In this document: one piece after another, positions 14,187 through 21,333 of the stretch | Layout of the letters: every line of letters begins with the position of its first letter | Position numbering within the stretch: the stretch's first letter is position 1 | Assembly: GCA_020849655.1 (NCBI GenBank) | Contig: JADLFU010000262.1 | Coordinates: 1-58,709 of the forward strand | Length of the DNA stretch: 58,709 bases | Direction of reading: 5' to 3' | Origin: Polyangiaceae bacterium | GTDB lineage: Bacteria > Myxococcota_A > Polyangia > Polyangiales > Polyangiaceae | Made by a program: the position numbers and the translations under genes | Notes under the pieces: model-generated | Told to the model about the DNA's origin: nothing | Seen by the model: only the letters and a program-made list of their open reading frames with translations | Databases searched by the model: none

Positions 14187-14386
14187 CCGCCCGCAAGCGC
14201 GGCCGCCCCGCCGCTGACGGCCCGCGCGTCGCCGTGCGGCTCACCGACGCGCAGGCGAAGGCGCTGGAGCGTGTCGCGGCGAAGGCCGGCGTGCCCCTGT
14301 CCACGTACCTGCGAGAGGCCGCGCTGCAGAAGGCCGGGCTCGCGGCGCTGGGGATCGCGGGCGAGGCGGCAAGGATCGCGGGCTGA
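14183..14386 (+). CDS. Ribbon-helix-helix DNA-binding protein
   Basis: 67 residues from GTG. RVAVRLTDAQAKALERVAAK, then AGVPLSTYLREAALQKAG, is a typical CopG/Arc-like RHH: one strand, helix A, short turn, helix B. Basic N-terminal tail ARKRGRP. Likely an autoregulator of its three-gene operon. A hairpin terminator follows 12 nt later. Confidence 0.7.
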   Translation: MTARKRGRPAADGPRVAVRLTDAQAKALERVAAKAGVPLSTYLREAALQKAGLAALGIAGEAARIAG

Positions 14387-14618
14387 CGGAACGCGAAACG
14401 CCCCGACCACCTCCCGCGTGGGGAGACGATCGGGGCGCTGGGTTCTGCGGCGTGATGTCGCGGTGGGCTACCTCGGCGCCCTCGGCCTCCCATCGGCGGA
14501 GGTTCTCGGCCGCTCTCGCGACAACCTCGTCAGGGTCCTCCCCCGCCTGCCGCAACAGAGCGCGAGCGCGCTCCCACTCGGCATCGGAGAGCCGGAAGTC
14601 GAGATCGGCGTGCGACAT
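14241..14618 (-). CDS. Last gene of the leftward late operon
   Basis: N-terminal 55 residues (SHADLDFRLSDAEWERARAL, LRQAGEDPDEVVARAAENLR) look like a real helical protein with a good AAGGAGG Shine-Dalgarno. The Pro/Arg-rich remainder crosses the terminator hairpin and runs antisense to the RHH gene by 146 nt, so the frame may be artificially long or have lost its stop. ATG at 14618 chosen over a GTG three bases upstream for spacing. Confidence 0.45.
   Translation of the reverse strand: MSHADLDFRLSDAEWERARALLRQAGEDPDEVVARAAENLRRWEAEGAEVAHRDITPQNPAPRSSPHAGGGRGVSRSVSPRSLPPRPRSPAPRARPSAARPLAGTWTGARRPSPRHAPAPSPARR
14399..14437. terminator. Hairpin between convergent operons
   Basis: Outer stem CGCCCCGA/TCGGGGCG with an inner stem CTCCC/GGGAG. 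No long T run, but it stands between a rightward operon and the leftward late operon and would work both ways. The ORF of the leftward gene reads through it. Confidence 0.5.
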
Positions 14619-14821
14619 CACCCCTCCTTCGGCAGGGACTCATGCGCCTTCTCGGCCGCTGCCGCTGCCTCGCGCAGAGACGCCGCGACGCGCTCGATCG
14701 CAGCGATGGCGTCGTCCGAGTCCACCTCGATCTTGATGCGGTAGACCATGTCGGCGGGCGGTTTCCGCGGACGTGGCGCGAGCGTGAGGGAGTCGATGGC
14801 GCGAAGGATGCGAAGGATCAT
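14618..14821 (-). CDS. Small hypothetical protein
   Basis: 67 residues: MILRILRAIDSLTLAPRPRK, then MVYRIKIEVDSDDAIAAIER and an Ala-rich helix. The second part is a strand-helix unit that repeats as in small dimeric phage proteins. ATGA overlap with the upstream gene. Function unknown. Confidence 0.55.
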   Translation of the reverse strand: MILRILRAIDSLTLAPRPRKPPADMVYRIKIEVDSDDAIAAIERVAASLREAAAAAEKAHESLPKEG

Positions 14822-15237
14822 TGGGTGTCCCCCCGTACCACGACCGGCACGATCTCGGTCTCGTCCGGGATCGCCCACGGCGCGCTCCACATGAGCCGCC
14901 GCGCGTCGTCCTCGCTCGCGAACATCAGGGCGCCGCTCGGCAGCCGGCCCTGCCGCGGTCGCTCCCACGACGTGCAGATGTCCTCGTCGTCGGGCGCCGC
15001 GTCGTATCCCGCGCCGCCGGCCTCGAGCGACAGGAGCACGCCGCGGTCGGGGTCCGCGAGGACATAGCGCAGGACGCGCACGGGGGGCTCCGCGAGCCCG
15101 AGCAGCCCGTGGACGGTCGTCGGTTCGGGGTCGCCGCCGGAGGGCGCTGGCGAGGCGCACAGGGGCCGGCGGCACATCTCGTCGAGGCCGCGGAGGATCA
15201 GGCGCAGCCCGAGGTGGAGGCGCGCGAGCAGGGTCAT
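14818..15237 (-). CDS. Hypothetical protein in lysis region
   Basis: 139 residues from the ATG overlapping the SLOG-gene stop. Amphipathic N-terminal helix (LLARLHLGLRLILRGLDEMC), strand-rich middle, ends DETEIVPVVVRGDTQ. No recognised domain. Coupled on both sides by 4-nt overlaps. Confidence 0.55.
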   Translation of the reverse strand: MTLLARLHLGLRLILRGLDEMCRRPLCASPAPSGGDPEPTTVHGLLGLAEPPVRVLRYVLADPDRGVLLSLEAGGAGYDAAPDDEDICTSWERPRQGRLPSGALMFASEDDARRLMWSAPWAIPDETEIVPVVVRGDTQ

Positions 15238-15605
15238 GCCGGCCGCCGGATCTCGACCGGCTTCCCGAGCGACTCGGCGCACCGGATCGCGTCGCCGGTC
15301 CCGCGACTCGCGCCGTCCCAGAACGCCACCATCCGATCGCAGTGCTCCGCGATCGACCGGTTGCGGATCGGTCCCGCGGCGCGCCCGTGGCGCAGCCAGT
15401 CGGCGGCGTAGATCACGACCGCGAGTCCGCGCTCACTTGCGGCGGCGCACGCCGTCTCGTCCACGCCTCGGGGCGGACGCACGTCGGAGGGCGGCGGGCG
15501 CGTGCCGGTGACGACCACGGTGCCGTCCGGCAGGTCGCGGACGAACGCGCGCACGGCGGCGAGGTCGGGATAGAGGCGCGAGCCGACGATCGCGATGGCC
15601 GTCAC
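15234..15605 (-). CDS. DUF2493/SLOG-like nucleotide-binding protein
   Basis: 123 residues. IAIVGSRLYPDLAAVRAF, TVVVTGTRPP (the glycine-rich loop), RGVDETACAAASERGL, ADWLRHGRAAGPIRNRSI and FWDGASRGTGDAIRCAESLG together match the YspA-like SLOG family (DUF2493), a Rossmann-like fold thought to bind nucleotides or nucleotide-derived ligands. Its place in a lysis cassette is unusual; SLOG proteins often appear in stress and anti-phage contexts. GTG start by GTGA overlap. Confidence 0.8.
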   Translation of the reverse strand: MTAIAIVGSRLYPDLAAVRAFVRDLPDGTVVVTGTRPPPSDVRPPRGVDETACAAASERGLAVVIYAADWLRHGRAAGPIRNRSIAEHCDRMVAFWDGASRGTGDAIRCAESLGKPVEIRRPA

Positions 15606-16585
15606 GTGAGCAGCCCAGCCGACCGCAGCGCGCGCCACGTGAGCGGCCCGGCGATCCCGTCCGCCGCGAGCCCGTGCGCGGACTGGAACGCGCGGACGGC
15701 GGCCTTGGTCCGCGGCCCGTACGTGCCGAGCCCGTCGTCGGGCGCCGGTAGCGCCATGTGTCCGCCGCGCGAGAGCGCGCGCTGCAGGTCCGTGACGCTC
15801 GGCGCCGTCTCCGCGCTCGCCTCCGTGCGCACGTCGGCCCAGCGGCGGACCCACGTCTCCAGCTCGGACTGGCTTTCCATCCACGGGACGAGGAACCGAA
15901 AGCCGATCATGTCGTCGTCCTCGCCGTCGTCGTCGAGGTCGATCTCCACGCTCCGGCGCATGAGCCGATAGAGGTCGTCGAGCAGTTCGTGCCCGCGGGG
16001 CAACACGGGCTCGCCGCCGACGCCGCCCTCGGGTCGCCCCTCGCCGCGGAACCAACGAGCGAGCGGCCGCCACGTGCCGCCCTGCCTGTCGGCGATCAGC
16101 AGCGTCGCGTGCCCGGCGATGAGGTGCCCGTACGTCTGGCAGTCCACGTACCCGCGCGAACAGAGCGTGTCGCGGAGCGTGTCGGCGAAGCTCATGTCGC
16201 CGTCGGGGCGGCGCCCGATCGTCGCGGCGTTGCTGCACGACAGAAGCGCCCACGTGCAGGCGCGCGAGAGGCGCCCGCGGAACGCGTCGACCAGGTCGTG
16301 CAGGTTGGCTGTGCTCGAGCCCTCCTGCCCGCCGCGTGGCCAGCCGTGGCGCAGGACGATCACGCTATCGATCGTCTCGCCGGACGCGAGCGAGAGCGCG
16401 ATCCGCGTGAGCGCCGAGCACGTGAACGCGAAGCGCCGCGCGGGCTCGGCGTCGTGGTCGAAGAGGACGACGCGATCGTCCGGGATGTCGTAGAGCGCCT
16501 GGAGCCGCGCCGCCTCTTTGCGGAATACGTGTTTGCCGCCGCCGCCCTGCGGCGCGACGATGACGGCGCGGCCGACCGCCCTCAT
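15602..16585 (-). CDS. Putative endolysin: His/Cys protease-like domain plus PG-binding domain
   Basis: 327 residues. The C-terminus (about 262-327: VTDLQRALSRGG, YGPRTKAAVRAFQSAHGL, DGIAGPLTWRAL) is a PG_binding_1 domain. The N-terminal ~165 residues show strand-SVIVLRHGW with H80-G81, then TWALLSCSNA with C117, and later GHATLL. This order (His-Gly after one strand, Cys after the next) is that of clan CD cysteine peptidases such as C80 or C14. No muramidase, amidase or CHAP signature is seen. Located in the lysis cassette with several membrane proteins, it is the best endolysin candidate. The catalytic assignment is inference. Confidence 0.6.
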   Translation of the reverse strand: MRAVGRAVIVAPQGGGGKHVFRKEAARLQALYDIPDDRVVLFDHDAEPARRFAFTCSALTRIALSLASGETIDSVIVLRHGWPRGGQEGSSTANLHDLVDAFRGRLSRACTWALLSCSNAATIGRRPDGDMSFADTLRDTLCSRGYVDCQTYGHLIAGHATLLIADRQGGTWRPLARWFRGEGRPEGGVGGEPVLPRGHELLDDLYRLMRRSVEIDLDDDGEDDDMIGFRFLVPWMESQSELETWVRRWADVRTEASAETAPSVTDLQRALSRGGHMALPAPDDGLGTYGPRTKAAVRAFQSAHGLAADGIAGPLTWRALRSAGLLT

Positions 16586-16755
16586 CGCCCCGCCCTCGGC
16601 CGCTTCGTCTCCGCCCGCACGCCTCGACGCCGCCACCCCGCATCGCTCGCGCCGACGTCGATCCACGCGTCGCGCACGGCGGCGGGGTTGCCGGACTCGC
16701 GGGCGAGCGTGTCGGCCATCTCGGTCAGTCGTTTGCGGATCTCGCGTTTGCTCAT
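16582..16755 (-). CDS. Small charged hypothetical protein
   Basis: 57 residues (MSKREIRKRLTEMADTLARE...), a basic helix followed by an Arg-rich tail. Flanked by ATGA overlaps. Unknown; may be a small regulator or accessory of lysis. Confidence 0.5.
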   Translation of the reverse strand: MSKREIRKRLTEMADTLARESGNPAAVRDAWIDVGASDAGWRRRGVRAETKRPRAGR

Positions 16756-17528
16756 GGTCCCTCCATCCGCAGGTTGGCCGGCGCCGCCGGTCTGCCGATC
16801 CAGTAGCGGTTGCTCCCGCACGCGGCGTTCGGCAGTCGCACGCGGCGCGCGAGCTGGTCCGTGTGCGTCGCGCTCGCAACGATCGCGTAGTCCCGCGGCG
16901 AGAGCGCGGCGCGGGCGTCGTCCTCGTGGTCGCCTCGGGGCCACGAACGCAACGCACCGCGGAGGTCGCCGAAGCGGCCCGCGATCGAGCTCCACGAGAG
17001 CGACCGGATCTCGGCGCGGCGAGCGAGCCTGCGCGCGCCGCACATGGGCGAGCCCACGTGGGTACCGCCGGGTCCGCACGCCGGTCCGCCGGGTCGCCAC
17101 CTGCTGCTCGTCGCCGTCGAGTACTCCCGCAGGCTGTCGCCGAGGCGCGGCGCTCGGCCGGAGCGCGCGTCCACCTCGGACATGGCGGCATGGCGGTTCG
17201 CCGCCGCGCGGAGACGGCACCAGGCGCCGACGGCGAAGCCGGACGGGCTGTGACCCGCCGCGTGCGCCGCGGCCGTCTGCGAGCCGACGAGAGCGCGCGC
17301 GAGCCACAGGAGGTCGCTCTCCCGGATCTCGACCCGCCGCGGACCCTGGCCGTCGCCCCACGTGAGCACGCCGTGGACGGTCTCGCGCGTCTGCGCGACC
17401 GCTCCGCACGAGTCGAGCGCCACGCCGACGATGGCGGCCACGCCGAGCGCGAGCGCGAGCCACCACGCGGCGCGCGCAGACTCGTCCGTGGCGCGCCGGA
17501 GCGCGCGGTGGTCGTAGCTGCGACGCAC
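16752..17528 (-). CDS. Membrane-anchored hypothetical protein
   Basis: 258 residues, GTG start 3 nt after the upstream stop. A single transmembrane helix at about residues 20-42 (AAWWLALALGVAAIVGVALD) with basic N-terminus, predicting an N-in anchor and a large periplasmic domain. The domain has Trp and Cys (GAWCRLRAAANRHAAM, SPMCGARRLARR, ACGSNRYWIG). Within the lysis cassette; could act on or span the envelope. No family recognised. Confidence 0.6.
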   Translation of the reverse strand: MRRSYDHRALRRATDESARAAWWLALALGVAAIVGVALDSCGAVAQTRETVHGVLTWGDGQGPRRVEIRESDLLWLARALVGSQTAAAHAAGHSPSGFAVGAWCRLRAAANRHAAMSEVDARSGRAPRLGDSLREYSTATSSRWRPGGPACGPGGTHVGSPMCGARRLARRAEIRSLSWSSIAGRFGDLRGALRSWPRGDHEDDARAALSPRDYAIVASATHTDQLARRVRLPNAACGSNRYWIGRPAAPANLRMEGP

Positions 17529-17531
17529 GCG

Positions 17532-18080
17532 CTACCGACCCGCGCGCTCTTCGTGGACGTCGAGCCACGAGCGCCCCGCGTTGCCGGTCTCGATCGGATC
17601 CGTTTGCCCGTAAGCGCTGCGCTCGATCTCCGCGTCGCGATAGGGGTGCGTCCCACGGAGCAACGCGCCGAGGTGCGCGACGGCGAGCAGCGCATACGAG
17701 CCGCACACGAGCCCGAGCGCGAGCGGCCACGCGGCGAGTCCGCAGACGCCGAGCACGAGCCCGGCGATCGTCCACGCGAGGATCGCGGCATCCTCGCCCT
17801 GCCGCGTGTGGACGCGCTCGTGCTGATCTGTGTGCCCCGCAAGGTGGCGCTCGTGCCGACCGTGCCCGTGCCCGAGCGTGGTCGAGTAGCGCCAGCGCGC
17901 GGCGATCCACGGGCGCCAGACGCCGAGCAGGATCCCGTGGTCGAAGCGCCACGTCCGCGGCTGCGTCGTGACGAGCACGAACGGATAGCCGACGAGCAGA
18001 TCGAACGGGAGGCACAGGATGTGGAGCACGAGTCCGCCGACGCGGCTCAGTCCAATACGAAGACGATAGGGCAACGTCAT
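17532..18080 (-). CDS. Membrane protein with HExxH motif
   Basis: 182 residues. A hydrophobic N-terminal segment (VGGLVLHILCLPFDLLVGYP), then TLGHGHGRHERHLAGH and HERVHTRQGE, then two transmembrane helices (AAILAWTIAGLVLGVCG, ALGLVCGSYALLAVAHLGAL). HERVH fits the HExxH zinc-metallopeptidase motif, and 'TLGH...HERVHTRQ' recalls a small bacterial membrane family. It could be a membrane peptidase helping lysis, but this is inference. Confidence 0.6.
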   Translation of the reverse strand: MTLPYRLRIGLSRVGGLVLHILCLPFDLLVGYPFVLVTTQPRTWRFDHGILLGVWRPWIAARWRYSTTLGHGHGRHERHLAGHTDQHERVHTRQGEDAAILAWTIAGLVLGVCGLAAWPLALGLVCGSYALLAVAHLGALLRGTHPYRDAEIERSAYGQTDPIETGNAGRSWLDVHEERAGR

Positions 18081-18595
18081 GTCGATCCCCCGATCGCGAA
18101 CGCGAGCAGCACCGCGAGCCCCGCGCCGAGCACGACGCCCGCACCGAGCAGCACGACCGGCGCTCGGTACCAAGCGTCTCGGCTCCGCTCCGCCGCCATG
18201 CGCCTCGCCTCTGCGGATCGCAGCACCGCGCGGATCTCGTCGCGAGCTCTCGACGTCGCGGCCAGCGCCGCGCGTAACTCGGTCGCCTCGCGCTCCCGGA
18301 GCGTCAGCCGACGTGCCGCGAGGTCGAGCCGCTCGATGTACCCGGCTTCGAGCTGGAGCGCGCCGAGCGCCTCCGTGTACGCGTCCTCGTCGAGCCAATA
18401 GCCCGCTCGACCGTCGGGGTGGCGCATGCGCTCCACGCTCGCGGGCGCCACGGGGGGCGCGGGGTCGACGCCTTGCGCGGGCACGGAGGGCGCGACAGGG
18501 GCGCTCTCGGGGCGAACGTCGCGCGATTGGGCGTGCGCCATGGACGAGAGCGCGACCCACCACGCGAGCGCGGAGGCGAGGAGTCGGTGCGTCAT
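18077..18595 (-). CDS. Exported coiled-coil protein with C-terminal anchor
   Basis: 172 residues. Signal peptide MTHRLLASALAWWVALSSMA with a likely cut after AHA, Pro-rich linker, coiled coil (about 85-135, EREATELRAALAATSRARDE), then a C-terminal transmembrane helix (VVLLGAGVVLGAGLAVLLAF). Topology and coiled coil recall spanin-type envelope proteins, though not a standard Rz/Rz1 layout. ATGA overlap upstream. Confidence 0.6.
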   Translation of the reverse strand: MTHRLLASALAWWVALSSMAHAQSRDVRPESAPVAPSVPAQGVDPAPPVAPASVERMRHPDGRAGYWLDEDAYTEALGALQLEAGYIERLDLAARRLTLREREATELRAALAATSRARDEIRAVLRSAEARRMAAERSRDAWYRAPVVLLGAGVVLGAGLAVLLAFAIGGST

Positions 18596-18978
18596 CGTCC
18601 CCTCTCCTCCTGCCGCCGCTTGCGCGCCGCGATCAGCGCCGCCCCGAGCGCGGCCTTCTCGTCCGGCGACATGCGCTCGACATCGCGCGCCTTGCGCATC
18701 GCCGCCGACTCCGCCGCGTCCTGCGCGCGCTCGAGATCGCGTTGCTCGTCGCGCGCCGCGTCCGCTCGCGCCGTGTGCGTCGTGGTCTGCTCGTCGAGCA
18801 CGTCCGCGTGACCCTCGGCGCGGCCGACGTCGGTTGCGCGCCGCGTGTCGTCCTTCGTCGAGCGGCGGCCGATCGCGTAGGCGACGAGACCGCCAAGCGC
18901 GGCGAGTCCGGCGAGGATCGCGACGGCGTGCCTGCGGCACCACGACCACGCGGCGCGGAGGGCGACTACGAGAGACAC
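18592..18978 (-). CDS. N-anchored coiled-coil protein (i-spanin-like)
   Basis: About 128 residues from GTG at 18978 (another GTG at 18993 is possible). N-terminal membrane helix (HAVAILAGLAALGGLVAYAI), then a charged coiled-coil region (RADAARDEQRDLERAQDAAE) and basic tail. This is the usual shape of an inner-membrane spanin. The next gene downstream carries a signal peptide, so the two could be partners. Confidence 0.55.
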   Translation of the reverse strand: MSLVVALRAAWSWCRRHAVAILAGLAALGGLVAYAIGRRSTKDDTRRATDVGRAEGHADVLDEQTTTHTARADAARDEQRDLERAQDAAESAAMRKARDVERMSPDEKAALGAALIAARKRRQEERGR

Positions 18979-19328
18979 GGCGACCGTTGGCACTCGTGAC
19001 ACGCGCCGAGCGCGTAGCGTCGTCCGTGCTCGCAGTGCGTCGCCGTGCCCGTGGTTGTGACGGTCGTCGAGGCGCCGCAGATCGTCCCGGGCGCAAACTG
19101 GAACGTAAAGAGCGCCGGCATCGTCTGTCCGCAGTCGAGGCACCGCTTGCCGGCGGTCGAGTCCTCTTGGCGGGGGTGCCCGCACGTCTGCCCGAACGTG
19201 CTCGGCACCACGAACGGCACGACGCCCGCTCCGTCGCTGGTCGCGGCATGCTCGTTGGCGGGGCACCGCGAGCACGCGCTCGTGCTCGGCGAGTAGCACC
19301 CGCCGCAGCCGGGGCACTTCCAGCCCAT
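18966..19328 (-). CDS. Cysteine-rich zinc-ribbon protein
   Basis: 120 residues with four cysteine groups: KCPGCGGCYS plus CSRCPANEH, TCGH...RCLDCGQTMP, ICGA...THCEHGRR, and ACHECQRSPC. They would form two or more zinc ribbons. The unusual place is between a holin-like and a spanin-like gene. TGATG overlap with the holin-like gene. Function unknown. Confidence 0.65.
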   Translation of the reverse strand: MGWKCPGCGGCYSPSTSACSRCPANEHAATSDGAGVVPFVVPSTFGQTCGHPRQEDSTAGKRCLDCGQTMPALFTFQFAPGTICGASTTVTTTGTATHCEHGRRYALGACHECQRSPCLS

Positions 19329-19696
19329 CACGACACACCGCCGAACCGCTTGACCGCCGCGACCACGCCGCGCTTCGCGATGTCGTACGCGAGCACCGAG
19401 AGCACGCCGCCCGAGAGGTAGAACAGCGCGCCGCCGGCCATTTCGGTCCCGAACGCTGCGGGTCGCGGCAGTCCCGGCACGAGCCCGACGAGCGCGCCGA
19501 GCGCCATCGGGTGCAGCGGCATGGTGACCTCGTAGACGCCGCGCCAACCACGCTTGCCCGCGGTCGGGCCGACGAGGCGCTTGGCGACCTCGCCGCCGAG
19601 TCCGAGCGTGAGCACGCAGACCCAGAGGACAGGGTGCGCGAGCCATTGCGCCAGCACGGCGAGAGCGGGCGCCGCGGCACCGGTGATCGTGTCCAT
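19328..19696 (-). CDS. Holin-like membrane protein
   Basis: 122 residues, three hydrophobic helices (LAQWLAHPVLWVCVLTLGLG; MALGALVGLVPGLPRP; GGALFYLSGGVLSVLAYDIA) with a positively charged C-terminus (KRGVVAAVKRFGG). Strong Shine-Dalgarno GAGGAG. Size and topology fit a class I holin or a phage-encoded small membrane protein of the lysis cassette; assignment by context. Confidence 0.6.
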   Translation of the reverse strand: MDTITGAAAPALAVLAQWLAHPVLWVCVLTLGLGGEVAKRLVGPTAGKRGWRGVYEVTMPLHPMALGALVGLVPGLPRPAAFGTEMAGGALFYLSGGVLSVLAYDIAKRGVVAAVKRFGGVS

Positions 19697-19714
19697 GGTC
19701 GTCTCCTCGCGCGG

Positions 19715-19930
19715 ATGCGCTACGGTTGGTGCGTGGAGGTCAGCGGCGCGTGCATCGACTGCGGCGGCCCGGCGCACGAGGCGTCGGGGGCCGCGTACCG
19801 AACGGCGACGGGCATCGTGCTCGTCTGCGGCGTATGCACGAGGCGCACGTGGAAGTGGGTCCGCGAGCACGTCAACGCGCCGTGGCGACGCGCGTTCTAC
19901 GAGGCGGCGGGACGGGCGGCTGTGGCATGA
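19715..19930 (+). CDS. Rightward zinc-ribbon gene inside leftward lysis cassette
   Basis: 71 residues from ATG (or from a GTG at 19731). ACIDCGGPAHEASG ... GIVLVCGVCTRRTWKWVRE has two Cys-x2-Cys pairs in ribbon spacing and a good strand pattern, too orderly for an antisense shadow. No leftward gene fits this 285-nt stretch. No clear Shine-Dalgarno. It would be expressed against the late transcript, like a moron. Confidence 0.55.
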   Translation: MRYGWCVEVSGACIDCGGPAHEASGAAYRTATGIVLVCGVCTRRTWKWVREHVNAPWRRAFYEAAGRAAVA

Positions 19931-20019
19931 GCCGCGAGGACGCGCCGCGCGGCGTATCGATCACGGAGTACGACGGGCCGCCTACCGACGCGCCGCCCTC
20001 TCCCCGATCGTCGCCCTGA
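19927..20019 (+). CDS. Very small ORF coupled to the zinc-ribbon gene
   Basis: 30 residues (MSREDAPRGVSITEYDGPPT...), ATGA overlap with the zinc-ribbon gene and convergent overlap of 38 nt with the next leftward gene. Support is only the coupling. Confidence 0.3.
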   Translation: MSREDAPRGVSITEYDGPPTDAPPSPRSSP

Positions 20020-20176
20020 GCGGCTGATCCCTCTCCAGCCACTCGCGTCGCCGCTCGCGCCGGACTTCGTGCGCAGCCTTGCGCTTGCGCCCCGTGCAGG
20101 ACGCGGCGGCCAACGGACCGCGCTCACGCGCGGGGCACCAGATGCACTGGCCGTCGCTCCACGTGTGGCGGTTCAT
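19982..20176 (-). CDS. Small Cys/His protein
   Basis: 64 residues, MNRHTWSDGQCIWCPARERG, then CTGRKRKAAHEVRRERRR. The 'HTW...CxxC...C' start is common in small phage proteins and would bind one zinc; the rest is a basic helix. ATGA overlap with the receiver-domain gene. Confidence 0.6.
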   Translation of the reverse strand: MNRHTWSDGQCIWCPARERGPLAAASCTGRKRKAAHEVRRERRREWLERDQPLRATIGERAARR

Positions 20177-20733
20177 CGCATCGCGACCGACGCAACGAGC
20201 GCGTCGGGGTCGTCCCACTTCGCGTGGATCTCGACGACGTCGCGCCGGTCGACGCCGTGTCTGCGCAGGTGATCGTCCACGTCCGACGCCCCGAGCCCGC
20301 TGGCGATCACGATGCGCGTCGCGGCCGCCTGCCCGGCCTCGCGCCGCTCGTTCTCGCGCGCGCGATCGGAGTCGCGGATCGTCGCCACAAGCGACGCGCC
20401 CGACCCGTCGCGCATGTCGAGGTCGATCACCGCCACGTCCCACGCGCGCGCCTCGATCGCGTGCCGCGCGTCGCCGATCGTTGGGCAGAGCAGCGCGTCG
20501 AATTGGCGCGCGAGCAGTCGGAGATAGGTGCGGCCGGTGAGCGCGTCGTCCTCGACGATCAGCACCCGGAGGCGAGCGCCGCCGCCGCGCACGACGCGCA
20601 TCGACTGCGCCTTGCGACCGGGCGCCGGTCTCGACGGGCGCGCGCAGACTTGCGCGATCCGCTCGTGACTCTCGCGCAGCATGGCGTTGGCGCGCATGAG
20701 ATCCGCCCGCAACGTGTCGATCTCCCGCCTCAT
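20173..20733 (-). CDS. CheY-like response-regulator receiver protein
   Basis: 186 residues. Residues 1-35 are a helical, coiled-coil-like start. Residues 55-184 form a receiver domain: VLIVEDDALTG (acidic E61, D62, D63), WDVAVIDLDMRDGSG (phospho-acceptor D104), IVIASG (S145) and HAKW (K172). All residues needed for phosphorylation are present. No output domain is attached. It lies in the lysis cassette, coupled by ATGA to a membrane coiled-coil gene. It could sense host phosphorelay state or mimic a host receiver; both are inference. Confidence 0.8.
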   Translation of the reverse strand: MRREIDTLRADLMRANAMLRESHERIAQVCARPSRPAPGRKAQSMRVVRGGGARLRVLIVEDDALTGRTYLRLLARQFDALLCPTIGDARHAIEARAWDVAVIDLDMRDGSGASLVATIRDSDRARENERREAGQAAATRIVIASGLGASDVDDHLRRHGVDRRDVVEIHAKWDDPDALVASVAMR

Positions 20734-21044
20734 CGACGGCTCGCTTTCGGTCCGGCCGGCGTGCGATCTTCCCAGCGCTCGACGCGCTCGTGCAGGCGCT
20801 CGATCTGCTCGTCGTGCTGGTCCAGTCGCTCGGCGTGGACCGCGGTCGTCGTCGTGACCTTCGCGAGCGTCTCGGCCGTCGGCGCGTGCGCCGTGAGCGT
20901 CTCGCGCAGGGTCTCGACGTGCTTGCGCTGGTCGGCGCGCCCCTCGCGGTAGAGGTAGGCGATCGCGCCCGCGAGCGTGCCGAGGGCGGCCACGAGCGCG
21001 CCGCCGGCACCGACGGCGATCCATGTGCTGATCGTCTCGGGCAT
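20730..21044 (-). CDS. Membrane-anchored coiled-coil protein
   Basis: 104 residues. Transmembrane helix near residues 8-32 (WIAVGAGGALVAALGTLAGA), then a coiled coil (about 40-95) with heptads such as LDQHDEQIERLHERVERWED. Good GAGGAG Shine-Dalgarno. Shape of XhlA-like haemolysin/lysis accessory proteins or of an i-spanin. Confidence 0.6.
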   Translation of the reverse strand: MPETISTWIAVGAGGALVAALGTLAGAIAYLYREGRADQRKHVETLRETLTAHAPTAETLAKVTTTTAVHAERLDQHDEQIERLHERVERWEDRTPAGPKASRR

Positions 21045-21059
21045 CGGGTCTCCTCGCGC

Positions 21060-21323
21060 CTACTCGAACTCGCGGCCGATCCGCAGGCGCAGCACCTCGA
21101 CGGCGCCGAGCAGCGACGTCAGCGCCGGTCCGCTCCACGCGGTTCCCGTGTCGCCGTCGTCGTACGCGACCGCGACACCCACAGCGCCGATGCGGAAGTG
21201 CGACTGCTCGACGTGGTCGGCGACCCTGCGGAGCAACGCGGCGTGCTCTCGGTTGCCGCGACGCGGCGCGGGTACGAGACGCACGACGGGAGCGGGCTCG
21301 GGGCAGTCGGCGAGGAAGACCAC
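21060..21323 (-). CDS. Small phage protein of unknown function
   Basis: 87 residues from GTG. HAALLRRVADHVEQSHFRIG, then AVGVAVAYDDGDTGTAWSG and TSLLGAVEVLRLRI: helix, beta hairpin with a Trp-Ser-Gly turn, and a closing helix. I recognise the layout from a small protein found in many phages and prophages, but no function is known to me. Confidence 0.6.
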   Translation of the reverse strand: MVFLADCPEPAPVVRLVPAPRRGNREHAALLRRVADHVEQSHFRIGAVGVAVAYDDGDTGTAWSGPALTSLLGAVEVLRLRIGREFE

Positions 21324-21333
21324 GGCGCGCCGC

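Noticed and set aside
13765-14386. A classical toxin-antitoxin pair
   Set aside because: Only the RHH protein is recognisable; no toxin fold could be seen in the other two small proteins.
15602-17842. A 746-residue protein extending the endolysin frame upstream
   Set aside because: The upstream part is Arg/Ser noise over three coupled genes; the ATG at 16585 overlaps the preceding stop as ATGA.
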